A stretch of 64,000 nucleotides of DNA from Mycobacterium sp. 852002-51163_SCH5372311 (GCF_001667115.1 NZ_LZIJ01000183.1:1-64000), one strand, 5' to 3'. Positions 1-9,505 are shown, counted from the stretch's first letter. A program made the numbers and translations. Notes: generated by a model from the sequence alone, not told the origin.

Positions 1-1055
1 CCGCCGGGCGGGTGGTGCGCAGTGGACTCGATGCGCTGTATCACCTGCCGCGCGGTGAGCGCCGGAAACCGGGCCCGGATCAGCGCGGCCAACCCGCTGA
101 CCACCGGCGCTGCGTAGCTGGTTCCGGACAGTGGCGCCGAACCGAGGGAGGTCACCTGCTCGCCGATCGCGGCCACATCTACCCATGGCCCCGCGAGACT
201 GAAGGCCGACGGGGCGCCGTCGGCGTTCACCGAACCGACGGTCAACACGTAGTCGTCGTACCAGGCGGGGCTGACCACAACCGTGACGGTCTCCCGCGTC
301 GCACCGGGCCGTTGAGGCGGACACTGCGCCGCGCCGCCGGTATTGCCGGCCGCGGCGACGACGACGGCGTTCTTGACGTCGACCGCGTAGGCCAGCGCGG
401 CGCCGAGCGCGCGGTCGTCGAGAGCCGATGCGGCGGCGACGCAGGCAACCGAGGAGATGTTGATCACCGACGCGCCGAGGTCGGCGGCTGTCCGGACGGC
501 CTTCGCCATCGTGTCGACGTCACCGAACCCACGACTCGACCGGTTGGCCACCGCAGCGAACTTGGCACTGGACTGCCGGATGCTGATCAGCGTGGCATCG
601 GGAGCCACCCCGCCGAATTCGTCGTCCTTGGAATCCGTTGTGGCAGCGATAATCCCGGCCACCAGCGTCCCGTGTGCGTCGCAATCCTGGGTACCGTCGC
701 CGGTGAAGACGTAGTCGCCTCCGGCCACCACCTTGGGCAACCGACGGTGTCGAGCCACGCCGGTGTCTATGACCGCGACCCGTTGTCCCGCACCGCGCGT
801 GAGTTGCCATACCGCCGGCAGGTCGAGGTCTGCGAACTGCGCGGGCGTGCCGGCGTGGCGCGGGGACCGGTCGGGTCCGTCGTCGGCCGGCGGCGCCGCG
901 CATACCTCTAGCTGCACGGTCGGCTGCGGCGGCGAAGGCAATGCCGGTTGCGGCAGCCACTTGTCATCGACAGACGGCGGCGAAACCGCTTGCGCCGTGG
1001 GCGCCCCACACAGGAAGAGGAGCGCTGTTATCGCCGGCAGTGGTGCCGCTCGCAT
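1..1055 (-). CDS. mycP4: Mycosin MycP4, ESX-4 subtilisin-like serine protease (3' end cut off by window edge)
   Basis: Membrane-anchored subtilisin-family protease of the ESX-4 type VII secretion system, expected at the outer face of the cytoplasmic membrane. The 351 visible residues start with a signal peptide (hydrophobic to about residue 22). The full triad is present: Asp97 in VAVIDTGV, His128 in DAHGTLVAGI and Ser313 in SGTSYAAP, with oxyanion Asn238 in AAAGNTGG. The C-terminal catalytic-domain end and membrane anchor lie beyond base 1. The ATG overlaps the eccD4 stop codon by one base (TGATG), so translation is probably coupled. Order and orientation match Mtb Rv3449-Rv3448. Confidence 0.93.
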   Translation of the reverse strand, partial: MRAAPLPAITALLFLCGAPTAQAVSPPSVDDKWLPQPALPSPPQPTVQLEVCAAPPADDGPDRSPRHAGTPAQFADLDLPAVWQLTRGAGQRVAVIDTGVARHRRLPKVVAGGDYVFTGDGTQDCDAHGTLVAGIIAATTDSKDDEFGGVAPDATLISIRQSSAKFAAVANRSSRGFGDVDTMAKAVRTAADLGASVINISSVACVAAASALDDRALGAALAYAVDVKNAVVVAAAGNTGGAAQCPPQRPGATRETVTVVVSPAWYDDYVLTVGSVNADGAPSAFSLAGPWVDVAAIGEQVTSLGSAPLSGTSYAAPVVSGLAALIRARFPALTARQVIQRIESTAHHPPG

Positions 1056-2410
1056 CACCTCAGGTCCACGCTGCGAACGGCGCTGTAGAGGCCGCATACC
1101 CAGCCGGTCAACGGCACCATCGCCACCAGCACCAGACATTCCAGCACCTCGATGCCTCGTCGCGCCGCGGGCGCAAGCGGTCTTGCGGGAGCCACGAAAC
1201 CCAGGTAGATCGCGGCGGCCGCCGCCAACGCGGTCATCCCGGCAATCCATGCCCCGCACGCCGGAATGCCGGCCGCGACGACCGCGAATGTTGTTCCTGC
1301 CGTCGCGATTCCGCTCACGACATACACGATCATATTTCTCCCATCGTTGATGCGCAGCAACAGCAGTGCAGCGGTGAGGGCGGCCAGTGCGATGCAGCCA
1401 ATACGCGATGCCCCTCGGCCGGCGAGCGCGATGGCGATGGCGCCGGTGGCGGCCGACGCCGAGAATGCGGCCAACAGGCTGGTCAGCCAGGCGTCCGCGC
1501 GGATCGCTTTGGAGCTCGGGCAATCGGCAGCGGGTTCGACCTGTCCGCTTGTCAGATGCGGCGACAATCCCGCCAATGTCAAGGACAGCCGCGCGGACGC
1601 TTCCAGCAGACCCAGCGACACGAGCGCGGATACGGATCCGATGACGTGCAATGGGGCCGCGGTGAGAACTGCCGCCAGCGCCGCCGCAGCAACGGCAACC
1701 GCGTAACACGACAGCGCGGTCAATGTTATTGCGCCGCCGCCGGTTACGCGAATTGCCAACACGGACGCGACCACCGCCGTCATCGCGGCCAGCAGCACAT
1801 GGGCGGCACCCGGCGGGCCGGGGATTGCCAACAGGCCGGCAACCGCCGCGAAAGCGATGGCGATGACGCTGAGCGTGAGACCGGCGATGCGATCCTGATA
1901 CCCGCGATGCGCGAGTGCGGCGGCCGCAAGTGCCGCCAAGGCGGCCAGCGACACAACAACCGTTATGCCAGAGGCATTGTGGTACAAGGCGTTACGCGCG
2001 AGAACGAGGCAGCCGACCCCGGTGATGCAGCCGGCCGCAGCGGCGGCCGCCTGCCGGTTCCAGGCCGGGTCGGCGGCTTCCAGCGCCTCCGACACCGATT
2101 CGGCCGAGTCGTCGCAAACCGGCGCGGGAATATCCACGGCGGCCGGATACAACACCAGCACGGCGCCGTCGCGGATACCGTTTTGCGCCAATGTCGTCGA
2201 CATCGGGAACGCGGATGAGCCGGGCCGGCACAATTGGTACCGCGCAGCTGTGCCCGTCGGGAAGTGATTGGCGCTTCGGCTGTCCAGGATGTCGATGATC
2301 GACGGAATCAGCGTTGCGACCGGCACCGCGGCGGGCAGGGCCAAGTCGACGGCGGACTCGCCGGCATGAACGCAGACCCGGCGCAGCCCAGGATCGGATG
2401 CAGAGAACAT
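1055..2410 (-). CDS. eccD4: ESX-4 secretion system integral membrane protein EccD4
   Basis: Predicted multi-pass channel component of the ESX-4 membrane complex, 451 residues (Mtb Rv3448 is of similar length). An N-terminal ubiquitin-like domain (about residues 1-85, starting MFSASDPGLRRVCV) is followed by a linker and about eleven Ala/Leu/Val-rich membrane segments to the C-terminus, the EccD plan. An in-frame stop lies 15 codons upstream with no ATG, GTG or TTG codon between, so the ATG at 2410 is well supported; a GAGGGG ribosome site lies close upstream. It is divergent from eccC4 and translationally coupled to mycP4. Confidence 0.93.
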   Translation of the reverse strand: MFSASDPGLRRVCVHAGESAVDLALPAAVPVATLIPSIIDILDSRSANHFPTGTAARYQLCRPGSSAFPMSTTLAQNGIRDGAVLVLYPAAVDIPAPVCDDSAESVSEALEAADPAWNRQAAAAAAGCITGVGCLVLARNALYHNASGITVVVSLAALAALAAAALAHRGYQDRIAGLTLSVIAIAFAAVAGLLAIPGPPGAAHVLLAAMTAVVASVLAIRVTGGGAITLTALSCYAVAVAAAALAAVLTAAPLHVIGSVSALVSLGLLEASARLSLTLAGLSPHLTSGQVEPAADCPSSKAIRADAWLTSLLAAFSASAATGAIAIALAGRGASRIGCIALAALTAALLLLRINDGRNMIVYVVSGIATAGTTFAVVAAGIPACGAWIAGMTALAAAAAIYLGFVAPARPLAPAARRGIEVLECLVLVAMVPLTGWVCGLYSAVRSVDLR

Positions 2411-2550
2411 TGGCCCCTCGGAGGCTCGCAGTGGCGGTGCCGAATCGGCACGCTACCGGGATCGCGATGACGCGGTATCCGTCGATCCACAGTGACTTGC
2501 GATCGGTCTCCGATGCCACCTAGCGTCGTCACGCTCTCAGGAAGGCGGTC
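2411..2550. promoter_or_regulatory. Divergent eccD4/eccC4 intergenic region
   Basis: This 140-base gap separates the two divergent ESX-4 transcription units and must hold both promoters. An AGGAAGG ribosome site lies about seven bases before the eccC4 ATG. I could not identify convincing -35/-10 pairs or an operator. Confidence 0.4.
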
Positions 2551-5500
2551 ATGACAACGAGTTTCGCGCCCGCTACGCGGCGTCCGCCGCCCACAATCGA
2601 TGGCGCCGACATCGCGGTCGCGGCGCCGCCCGAGGTGGCGCACCCGACAGCATCGGGCCTGCTCATGCGGCTGCTGCCGGCACTGACGTCCGTCGCGACC
2701 CTTGGGGTGATGGCGGCGGCATTCTTCTCGGGATCGGGTGTCAGCCGTAATCCGACGTTCTTGGCTTTACCGATGGTGTTGCTGATGTCGGTGGTGGTGA
2801 CGGCGCTGACGGGACGTGGTCGCGGGCAAGGCGCCAGAATTGCGGCTGACCGCGTCGCCTACCTCGGCTACCTGAGCGGCCTGCGCCGGACCGTCACCGA
2901 AATTGCCGCAGCACAACGGTGTTCGTTGCGCCGAGACCATCCCGACCCGGATACGTTGTGGACGCTGATCGGCGGACCACGGATGTGGGAGCGGTCCGAC
3001 TTCTATGTGGCCCGTGTCGGCCTGGGAGGACGGCCGCTCGCCAGCCGCTTGGTCGCGCCGGAGCCGCGGCCTGGGCAACGGTCGGACCCGGTCACCACTG
3101 CCGCGCTGCGCCGGTTCCTGCGGGCACATTCGATGGTCGCGGACCTACCCGTCGCGATCGCGTTGCGCGCCGGTGAGACCGTGGTGATCGACGGTGATTC
3201 GGTCGGGGCGCGGGCGTTGATGCGTGCCATGGTCTGCCAACTGGCCGTGCTGCACCCGCCGGACCAGATGCTGATTGCCGGTGCGATCGGCGCACCGCGG
3301 CGCGCCGAGTGGGAGTGGCTGAAGTGGTTGCCGCACAACCAACATCCGAACACCGCCGACACCCTCGGCTCGGCCCGCCTGGTGTACTCGACGCTGGCGG
3401 AGGTCCAGGCGACACTCACCGAAGTTGCCGCACCGCCGCTTGTGGTCGTGGTCTGCGATTCAGACGAGCCCGCCGTCGGCTGCTCGATCCCCGGCGCATG
3501 CGTCATCACTGTGGGCAGCACCGGCGACGCGGTGCCGCTGGTGGTCCGGCATCGCGGCGAAGCGGAGGAGTTGACGCGTCCCGACCAGATGACGCTGCTA
3601 GACGCGCTGATATGTGCCCACCGGCTGGCGGCCTACCGGGTGGGCGAACCATCTGGCCGCGTCCTGGATACTGGCTGGCTGGATCTGGTCGGCATCGGCG
3701 ACGTCGGCTCTTTCGACCCGATCATATTGTGGCGCGGCCAGAATCGCCGTGATCGGCTCTGCGTCGCGATCGGAACCACGACGGACGGGATGCCGCTGGA
3801 GCTCGACATCAAGGAGCCCGCCGAGAACGGGATGGGGCCGCATGGACTCTGCGTGGGAGCCACCGGTTCGGGCAAGTCGGAGCTGCTGCGCACCGTCGCA
3901 CTGGGCATGATGGCACGCAACTCGCCGACGGTGCTCAACCTGTTGCTGATCGATTTCAAAGGCGGCGCAACGTTTCTCGACCTGGCCCGGGCGCCCCATG
4001 TGGCCGCGGTGATCACCAATCTCGCCGAGGAAGCCCACCTCGTTGCGCGGATGCGCGACGCATTGGCCGGCGAGATGAACCGTCGCCAGCATGTGCTCCG
4101 CGCTGCAGGCAACTTCGTCAGCGTGGCGGCATACGAGGAGGCGCGCCGCGCCGGCGCTCGGCTGACGCCGTTGCCAACGCTGTTCATCGTAGTCGACGAG
4201 TTTTCCGAACTGCTCAGCCAACATCCCGATTTCGCCGACATGTTCGTGGCCATCGGCCGGCTCGGCCGCTCCCTGGGCATGCATCTGCTGCTCGCCAGTC
4301 AACGTCTCGACGAGGGCCGGTTGCGCGGGCTGGAGGCCCACCTGTCGTATCGGCTGTGCCTGAAAACGTTGTCCGCCAGCGATTCACGGACCGTCCTGGG
4401 AACACTAGATGCCTATCAGTTGCCCAATACCCCTGGCGCGGGCCTGCTGCGCTCGGCGACCGGCGAATTGGTCCGCTTTCAGACCGCATACGTCTCAACG
4501 CCGATTGAGCCGGAGAAGATGCCGATGCGCACGGAACCGCCAGCGGTGCAGCTCTTCACCGCGGCGCCGAGCGGAGCGGTCACGGCGACCGGCGCGATGC
4601 GATCGAGCGGAGGACCGGCGCGCACCGTTCTGCAGGCGGTGCTGGACCGGCTGTCTGGGCACGGGCCGCCCGCACACCAGGTTTGGCTGCCGCCACTGGA
4701 GGCGACGAGGGAACTGAGCGCGGTGCTATCCAGCGCTGGCTCCAAGCTACACGTGCTGCGCGTACCGATCGGCGTCGTCGACAATCCCTTCGAGCAGTGC
4801 CGCACCCCGCTGATGGTCGACTTATCGGGAGCCGCAGGCAATGTCGCGGTGGTGGGCGCACCGCAAACGGGCAAATCGACGGCGTTACGGACGCTGATCA
4901 AGGCGCTCGCGGCCACTCACGACGCGGGTCAGGTGCAGTTCTATTGTCTGGACTTCGGCGGTGGAACGCTCGCCTCGTTGCGCGCTTTACCGCAGGTGGG
5001 CGATGTCGCCGGCAGAGCCGAGCCGCGGCTGGTCGGGCGCATGGTCGCCGAATTGCATTCGGTGCTCCGATCGCGGGAGGAGCGCTTGCGCAGCCACGGC
5101 ATCTCAGGATGGGGCCATGTCTTCCTGGTCGTCGACGGCTGGGCCGGTCTGTGCCGTGAGTTCGACAGACTGGAAGAGTCGATCGCTGCCCTGGCGGTGC
5201 AAGGGCTTTCGTTTGGGATGCATGTCGTGGTGTCGGCGTCGCGGTGGGCCGAGATCAGGCCGTCGTTGAAGGATCAGATCGGCACCCGTATCGAGTTGCG
5301 GCTGGGCGATCCCGCCGATTCCGACGTGGACCGCAAGCGAGCCCAGCAGGTGCCGCACGACCGGCCGGGGCGCGGCCTTTCCCGCGACGGGCTGCACATG
5401 CTGATCGCGTCGCCCGGTGAGGACGTCGGAGTGCGACGCGAGGGCGGATTGGTCGCCCCTCCGATACCGCTCCTGCCCGCGCGGGTGGATTATGCGGGCC

Positions 5501-6213
5501 TCGTTGCCAGTAGCGAATCCGGCGCGGCCATCCTGCTGGGCATCGAGGAGTGTCGATTACGACCGGTCGCAGTCGATTTCGAGCGTAGCCCGCATCTGTT
5601 GATCTTGGGGGACAACGATTGTGGGAAGACCGCCGCGCTGCGGTTGCTGTGCCGCGAAATCGTCCGCACCAGGACCGCCGCACAAGCGCGACTGCTCATC
5701 GTCGACTATCGGCGCACCCTGCTCGGCGCCGTTGATTCGGAACATGTTGACGCCCACGCCATGTCGCCGGCCGCCCTGCGGGCCTGGTTCCCTGATCTGG
5801 TCGAGTCGCTGCGGGAGCGGATGCCTCCGCCGGACCTGAGCCATGCCCAACTGCTGGCCAGGGCCTGGTGGTCCGGGCCGGATATCTACCTCGTGGTCGA
5901 CGACTACGACCTGGTCGCGACGGCGGGCAACCCGTTGCTGGAATTGCTCGAATACTTGCCGCATGCAACCGATCTCGGTTTGCACTTGATCGTGGCGCGG
6001 CGCAGTGGGGGAGCGGCACGCGCCATGTTCGAGCCCCTGCTGGCCGCATTGCGAGAACTCGGGTGCACGGGATTGAGGATGAGCGGAAACCCTGATGAGG
6101 GCGCGTTGTTGGGGTCCGGCCGTCCGGAAGTGCTGCCACCGGGTCGCGGCGTTCTGATCGCCGGCGCCGGTGACGAACGAATGGTACAGATAGCATGGAG
6201 TCCGCCGCGATGA
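2551..6213 (+). CDS. eccC4: ESX-4 FtsK/SpoIIIE-type secretion ATPase EccC4
   Basis: Motor ATPase of ESX-4 that recognises and drives export of EsxU/EsxT-type substrates. 1220 residues as one fused EccCab chain. Two N-terminal membrane segments (about residues 38-60 and 70-88) precede three FtsK-like ATPase domains. Walker A motifs are GATGSGKSELL (about 435), GAPQTGKSTAL (about 768) and GDNDCGKTAAL (about 1020). Walker B motifs are LFIVVDEF (about 545), VFLVVDGW (about 858) and IYLVVDDY (about 1112). Only domain 1 keeps the D-E pair, so domains 2 and 3 look catalytically weak, as known for other EccC proteins. It heads a rightward operon and overlaps the next gene by four bases. Confidence 0.95.
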   Translation: MTTSFAPATRRPPPTIDGADIAVAAPPEVAHPTASGLLMRLLPALTSVATLGVMAAAFFSGSGVSRNPTFLALPMVLLMSVVVTALTGRGRGQGARIAADRVAYLGYLSGLRRTVTEIAAAQRCSLRRDHPDPDTLWTLIGGPRMWERSDFYVARVGLGGRPLASRLVAPEPRPGQRSDPVTTAALRRFLRAHSMVADLPVAIALRAGETVVIDGDSVGARALMRAMVCQLAVLHPPDQMLIAGAIGAPRRAEWEWLKWLPHNQHPNTADTLGSARLVYSTLAEVQATLTEVAAPPLVVVVCDSDEPAVGCSIPGACVITVGSTGDAVPLVVRHRGEAEELTRPDQMTLLDALICAHRLAAYRVGEPSGRVLDTGWLDLVGIGDVGSFDPIILWRGQNRRDRLCVAIGTTTDGMPLELDIKEPAENGMGPHGLCVGATGSGKSELLRTVALGMMARNSPTVLNLLLIDFKGGATFLDLARAPHVAAVITNLAEEAHLVARMRDALAGEMNRRQHVLRAAGNFVSVAAYEEARRAGARLTPLPTLFIVVDEFSELLSQHPDFADMFVAIGRLGRSLGMHLLLASQRLDEGRLRGLEAHLSYRLCLKTLSASDSRTVLGTLDAYQLPNTPGAGLLRSATGELVRFQTAYVSTPIEPEKMPMRTEPPAVQLFTAAPSGAVTATGAMRSSGGPARTVLQAVLDRLSGHGPPAHQVWLPPLEATRELSAVLSSAGSKLHVLRVPIGVVDNPFEQCRTPLMVDLSGAAGNVAVVGAPQTGKSTALRTLIKALAATHDAGQVQFYCLDFGGGTLASLRALPQVGDVAGRAEPRLVGRMVAELHSVLRSREERLRSHGISGWGHVFLVVDGWAGLCREFDRLEESIAALAVQGLSFGMHVVVSASRWAEIRPSLKDQIGTRIELRLGDPADSDVDRKRAQQVPHDRPGRGLSRDGLHMLIASPGEDVGVRREGGLVAPPIPLLPARVDYAGLVASSESGAAILLGIEECRLRPVAVDFERSPHLLILGDNDCGKTAALRLLCREIVRTRTAAQARLLIVDYRRTLLGAVDSEHVDAHAMSPAALRAWFPDLVESLRERMPPPDLSHAQLLARAWWSGPDIYLVVDDYDLVATAGNPLLELLEYLPHATDLGLHLIVARRSGGAARAMFEPLLAALRELGCTGLRMSGNPDEGALLGSGRPEVLPPGRGVLIAGAGDERMVQIAWSPPR

Positions 6214-7496
6214 GTCCACACCGCGCGGTGATCGAGGCGGGACCGGGAATCGTCCGCCGATTGTGTTGCGGCACAGAGGTGCTCGCCGATGTTGCGATGA
6301 GCGCAGCGGCGCTGAGTGCGATGGACGATCCGGTGGCGCTGGTGGACGCGCGTCCGGTTGCCGTCGACTCGCTGTGGCGGTCCGTGTTGCGATCGGTGTG
6401 TTGCGGTGGCTCTGCCGGTGTGACCGTGGTGCACCCTTCGTGGTGGCCGCCGGCACGTGTGGGGTTGGTCAGGGCGGCGGCGAAGGCGTCGGTCCGCGAC
6501 GCCGACGACGTAGAGGTGCGACCGCGCTCGTGGTTGCTGGGTCGGGCCTCGCCCGGTTCCGCTCCGGAGGAAATGGTCATCGTGGAAATCGGCGAACGGT
6601 TGGTGGCGATGGTCGGCGCGGGAATCCAGGCGGTGCCCCGGCGGTCGGAGTCGCAGCTGGTCGCCAAGGACGTCGCCGATGTCATCGCCCAGGACGCCGC
6701 CAAGGACGTCGCCGATGTCATCGCCGGTATGACGCGGGGCGCGTCGCCGGTGGTGGTGATCGATGCGCCGAGCCATATTGCCGCGGCGACGGCGCTCGCG
6801 GAGGCGATTACCGATGCGGTGCGCGACACTGCCCGGCGGGTATTGCAAATCGACGGCCGCCGGCTGGCCGGACTGGCCCGGCCGCCCGCAACGACGCCGC
6901 CGCCCGAGCAGTCCGGGGCGTGGCCCGTGGCAGCCGCCCCCGTTGGGTTCCGCGGCCGAAAGCTTGCTGGTGTTGGAGCTGCCGGTGCCGTCCTGTCCGT
7001 GCTAGTGCTGGCCCTGCCCGCGCCGGAACCGGTGCGCCGCCACGCTGTGCTGTCCACGGGGCAGGCTCCCGCCACATATCTGGTCGAAGGCCGGGTGGCA
7101 CTGAAGGTTCCGGCCGACTGGCCCACTCAGCGGGTGGTTGACGGCCCCGGCTCGGCGCGGATCCAGGTGACGTCACCGGCGGATCCTGAGGTGGCGCTGC
7201 ACGTGACTCAATCGCCGGTCGTGGGCGAGACGCTGGCTCGGGCCGCAGAACGGCTGAAAGAGGCCATCGACGCCGAACCCGTGGGTGTATTCGTCGACTT
7301 CAACCCGGCAGGGTCCAGCGCCGGCCGGCCGGCGGTCACCTACCGCGAGGTGCGTGCTGCACATCAGGTGTGGTGGACGGTGCTGCTGGACGGAACGGTG
7401 CGGATCAGTGTCGGGTGCCAGAGCCGGCCAGGCGACGAGGACGCTGTTCGTGGTGTATGCGATCAGGCGGTGCGATCGGCCCACGCGGTCGGCTAA
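6210..7496 (+). CDS. Type VII secretion-associated protein, Rv3446c family
   Basis: 428-residue protein conserved in actinobacterial ESX-4 loci; function unknown. One membrane segment at about residues 256-276 (AGAVLSVLVLALPAPEP) separates an actin-fold-like N-terminal region from an extracytoplasmic C-terminal domain starting about residue 285, which matches the family's conserved C-terminal part. The start at 6210 is chosen because ATGA overlaps the eccC4 stop; an in-frame ATG five codons upstream (6195) is the alternative. An internal 12-residue duplication (KDVADVIA twice) lies at about residues 152-172. Mtb Rv3446c is about 404 residues, so this is slightly longer. Confidence 0.85.
   Translation: MSPHRAVIEAGPGIVRRLCCGTEVLADVAMSAAALSAMDDPVALVDARPVAVDSLWRSVLRSVCCGGSAGVTVVHPSWWPPARVGLVRAAAKASVRDADDVEVRPRSWLLGRASPGSAPEEMVIVEIGERLVAMVGAGIQAVPRRSESQLVAKDVADVIAQDAAKDVADVIAGMTRGASPVVVIDAPSHIAAATALAEAITDAVRDTARRVLQIDGRRLAGLARPPATTPPPEQSGAWPVAAAPVGFRGRKLAGVGAAGAVLSVLVLALPAPEPVRRHAVLSTGQAPATYLVEGRVALKVPADWPTQRVVDGPGSARIQVTSPADPEVALHVTQSPVVGETLARAAERLKEAIDAEPVGVFVDFNPAGSSAGRPAVTYREVRAAHQVWWTVLLDGTVRISVGCQSRPGDEDAVRGVCDQAVRSAHAVG
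6663..6725 (+). repeat. 27-base direct repeat, period 36, inside the Rv3446c-like gene
   Basis: Two identical 27-base copies (6663-6689 and 6699-6725) are separated by nine bases. The 36-base period keeps frame and duplicates the peptide AKDVADVIA. It looks like a small in-frame tandem duplication. Confidence 0.9.
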
Positions 7497-7558
7497 GTCG
7501 GTGGAACCAAATCGGCGCCGACGCGGTCCTACTTGATATCGGAACGAAAGGGGAGCAG

Positions 7559-7885
7559 GTGAGCACACCGTCAGGCGCCAACACGCTGAGCACCGATTTC
7601 GACCTGATGAGGTCCGTCGCGGCCACGACCGATGCCCGCAACGAGGAAATCCGGGCGATGCTGCAGGCGTTCATCGGCAGGATGGGCTCGGTACCGGCAT
7701 CGGTGTGGGGCGGGCCGGCAGCAGCCCGCTTCAAGGACGTGGTAGATCGGTGGAACGTCGAGTCGACGCGGCTCTACCACGTACTGCACACGATCGCCGA
7801 GACCATTCGGCACAACGAGGCCGTGCTGCGCGAAGCCGGTCACCACCACGCGCACCACATCGCCGCCGTCGGCGGAAACCTGTGA
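7559..7885 (+). CDS. esxU: ESAT-6-like WXG100 protein EsxU
   Basis: Secreted small helical-hairpin protein, 108 residues, predicted to pair with EsxT as the ESX-4 substrate heterodimer. It carries the turn motif SVWGGPAAARF (W-G-G) between two amphipathic helices and a His-rich end (GHHHAHHIAA). Nearly every residue matches my memory of Mtb EsxU (LMRSVA..TDARNEEIRAML). The GTG at 7559 is preceded by GAAAGGGGAG. It lies 11 bases before esxT. Confidence 0.92.
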   Translation: MSTPSGANTLSTDFDLMRSVAATTDARNEEIRAMLQAFIGRMGSVPASVWGGPAAARFKDVVDRWNVESTRLYHVLHTIAETIRHNEAVLREAGHHHAHHIAAVGGNL

Positions 7886-7896
7886 GGGGATGACCT

Positions 7897-8193
7897 GTGG
7901 ACCCAGTGTTGTCGTACAACTTCGGCGAAATCGAATACTCCGTTCGCCAGGAGATCCATCACACCTCGGCCCGGCTCAATGCCGCGCTGCAGGAGCTCAG
8001 CTCACAGATTGCGCCGCTGCAGCAGCAGTGGACCCGGGAAGCGGCCGCCGCATACCAGGTAGAGCAGCTCAAGTGGCACCAGGCGGCGACCGCGCTCAAC
8101 GAGATCCTGGTCGACCTCGGCAACGCGGTACGTGACGGCGCCGACGACGTGGCGGACGCGGACCGCCGGGCGGCCGGCACCTGGGCACGATAG
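7897..8193 (+). CDS. esxT: ESAT-6-like protein EsxT
   Basis: 98-residue partner of EsxU. A helix-turn-helix hairpin is present, but the WXG turn is degenerate, reading QQQWTREAAAAY (W-T-R), as in Mtb EsxT. The GTG start at 7897 follows a GAGGGG site. Cytoplasmic heterodimer formation and export by EccC4 are inferred from the family and gene order. Confidence 0.92.
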   Translation: MDPVLSYNFGEIEYSVRQEIHHTSARLNAALQELSSQIAPLQQQWTREAAAAYQVEQLKWHQAATALNEILVDLGNAVRDGADDVADADRRAAGTWAR

Positions 8194-8235
8194 CTGCTAA
8201 CAGACACTGCGCGGCGGTAGCCGCGCCCAAGAGCT

Positions 8236-8276
8236 CTGTGTGGTCCCGACGGAGGAGAGCCGTCGGGACCACACAG
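8236..8276 (+). terminator. Strong hairpin terminator after esxT
   Basis: A perfect 17-base-pair inverted repeat (arms 8236-8252 and 8260-8276, 7-base loop AGGAGAG) is followed by a short T-containing stretch. It lies 42 bases after the esxT stop and immediately before the rplM promoter, so it probably insulates the ESX-4 operon from the ribosomal operon. Confidence 0.8.
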
Positions 8277-8281
8277 TCATT

Positions 8282-8311
8282 TTGACCTGCGGGGATGCGC
8301 CTCGGTAAGCT
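8282..8311 (+). promoter_or_regulatory. Predicted SigA-type promoter of rplM-rpsI
   Basis: TTGACC (8282-8287) and TAAGCT (8306-8311) are separated by 18 bases. Transcription would start near 8318, giving a leader of about 135 bases before rplM. No L13-binding structure was recognised in the leader. Confidence 0.55.
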
Positions 8312-8452
8312 GCTCGGTTGGCGTACGGGTACACGGGGCCTCGGGTCAATGTCGGTCGCCGAGACCAACCCCGTCGTTGACGCCTGACCGGCACCCGGTT
8401 AGCACCGGGATCCCTGCCCGACAACGGGCTCGAAGAGAGAGTGGTAAGCGCT

Positions 8453-8896
8453 GTGCCTACATATGCGCCCAAGGCGGGTGACACCACGAGGTCGTGGTAC
8501 GTCATCGACGCCACGGACGTGGTGCTTGGCCGCCTTGCCGTCGCGGCAGCCAACCTGCTGCGCGGCAAGCACAAGCCGACGTTCGCCCCCAATGTCGACG
8601 GCGGTGACTTCGTGATTGTCATCAACGCCGACAAGGTCGCCATCAGCGGCGACAAACTGCAGCACAAGATGGCTTACCGCCACTCGGGTTATCCCGGCGG
8701 CCTGCACAAACGCACGATCGGCGAGCTGATGGAAAAGCACCCCGACCGCGTGGTGGAGAAGGCGATCGTCGGCATGCTGCCCAAGAACAAGCTCAGCCGC
8801 CAGATCCAGCGCAAGCTTCGCGTCTATGCCGGCCCGGAGCACCCCCACACCGCTCAGCAGCCGGTTCCGTACGAGATCAAGCAGGTGGCGCAATGA
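8453..8896 (+). CDS. rplM: 50S ribosomal protein L13 (uL13)
   Basis: Large-subunit ribosomal protein, 147 residues from the GTG at 8453 (PTYAPKAGDTTRSWYVIDA). The L13 signature around GGLHKRTIGELM and AVVGMLP-like AIVGMLPKNKL is present. The GTG at 8441 is in frame, but the family length and N-terminus favour 8453. The stop overlaps the rpsI start (ATGA), so the two proteins are made in step. Confidence 0.96.
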   Translation: MPTYAPKAGDTTRSWYVIDATDVVLGRLAVAAANLLRGKHKPTFAPNVDGGDFVIVINADKVAISGDKLQHKMAYRHSGYPGGLHKRTIGELMEKHPDRVVEKAIVGMLPKNKLSRQIQRKLRVYAGPEHPHTAQQPVPYEIKQVAQ

Positions 8897-9381
8897 CCGA
8901 GACCAGCCTGGAAACCACCGGAGCCCCGGAAACTACCGAAAAGCCGGAGGCCCCGGCCGAGACTCCGACGCGGCCACGCGAATCGTTCGTGTTCGATCGG
9001 CCCATTCAGACCGTCGGGCGGCGCAAGGAGGCCGTCGTACGGGTGCGGTTGGTGCCCGGCACCGGCCAGTTCAACCTGAACGGCCGCAGCCTCGAGGACT
9101 ACTTTCCCAACAAGGTGCACCAGCAGCTCATCAAGGCCCCGCTGGTCACCGTGGACCGAGTGGAAAGCTTCGACATCTTCGCCCACCTCCACGGCGGCGG
9201 TCCGTCTGGTCAGGCCGGCGCGCTGCGGCTGGGCATTGCCCGGGCGCTGATCCTGGCGTCGCCCGAGGACCGGCCCGCGCTGAAGAAGGCCGGCTTCCTC
9301 ACCCGTGATCCGCGCGCCACCGAGCGCAAGAAGTACGGCCTGAAGAAGGCCCGCAAGGCGCCGCAGTACAGCAAGCGCTGA
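8893..9381 (+). CDS. rpsI: 30S ribosomal protein S9 (uS9)
   Basis: Small-subunit ribosomal protein, 162 residues. An N-terminal acidic, Pro-rich extension (about 36 residues), common in mycobacteria, precedes the S9 core starting PIQTVGRRKEAVVRVRL. The conserved basic tail KKARKAPQYSKR, which reaches the decoding site, is intact. Confidence 0.97.
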   Translation: MTETSLETTGAPETTEKPEAPAETPTRPRESFVFDRPIQTVGRRKEAVVRVRLVPGTGQFNLNGRSLEDYFPNKVHQQLIKAPLVTVDRVESFDIFAHLHGGGPSGQAGALRLGIARALILASPEDRPALKKAGFLTRDPRATERKKYGLKKARKAPQYSKR

Positions 9382-9387
9382 ATCACT

Positions 9388-9463
9388 TTTTGGCTGCGAG
9401 CGTGCATATTTGTGCGCGTTCGACGGCGTGTCCGCGTACCGCCACGCACGCTCGCGGCCAAAA
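9388..9463 (+). repeat. Intergenic inverted repeat between rpsI and glmM
   Basis: 18-base arms (9388-9405 and 9446-9463) match except at one position, which is a G-U pair in + strand RNA. The core is GCGAGCGTGC and the loop is 40 bases. It starts seven bases after the rpsI stop and may act as an attenuator or processing site. Confidence 0.75.
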
Positions 9464-9505
9464 GTGGGTATATGCACGACCGCTGATTGTGAGAGGTTTT
9501 TCCGC

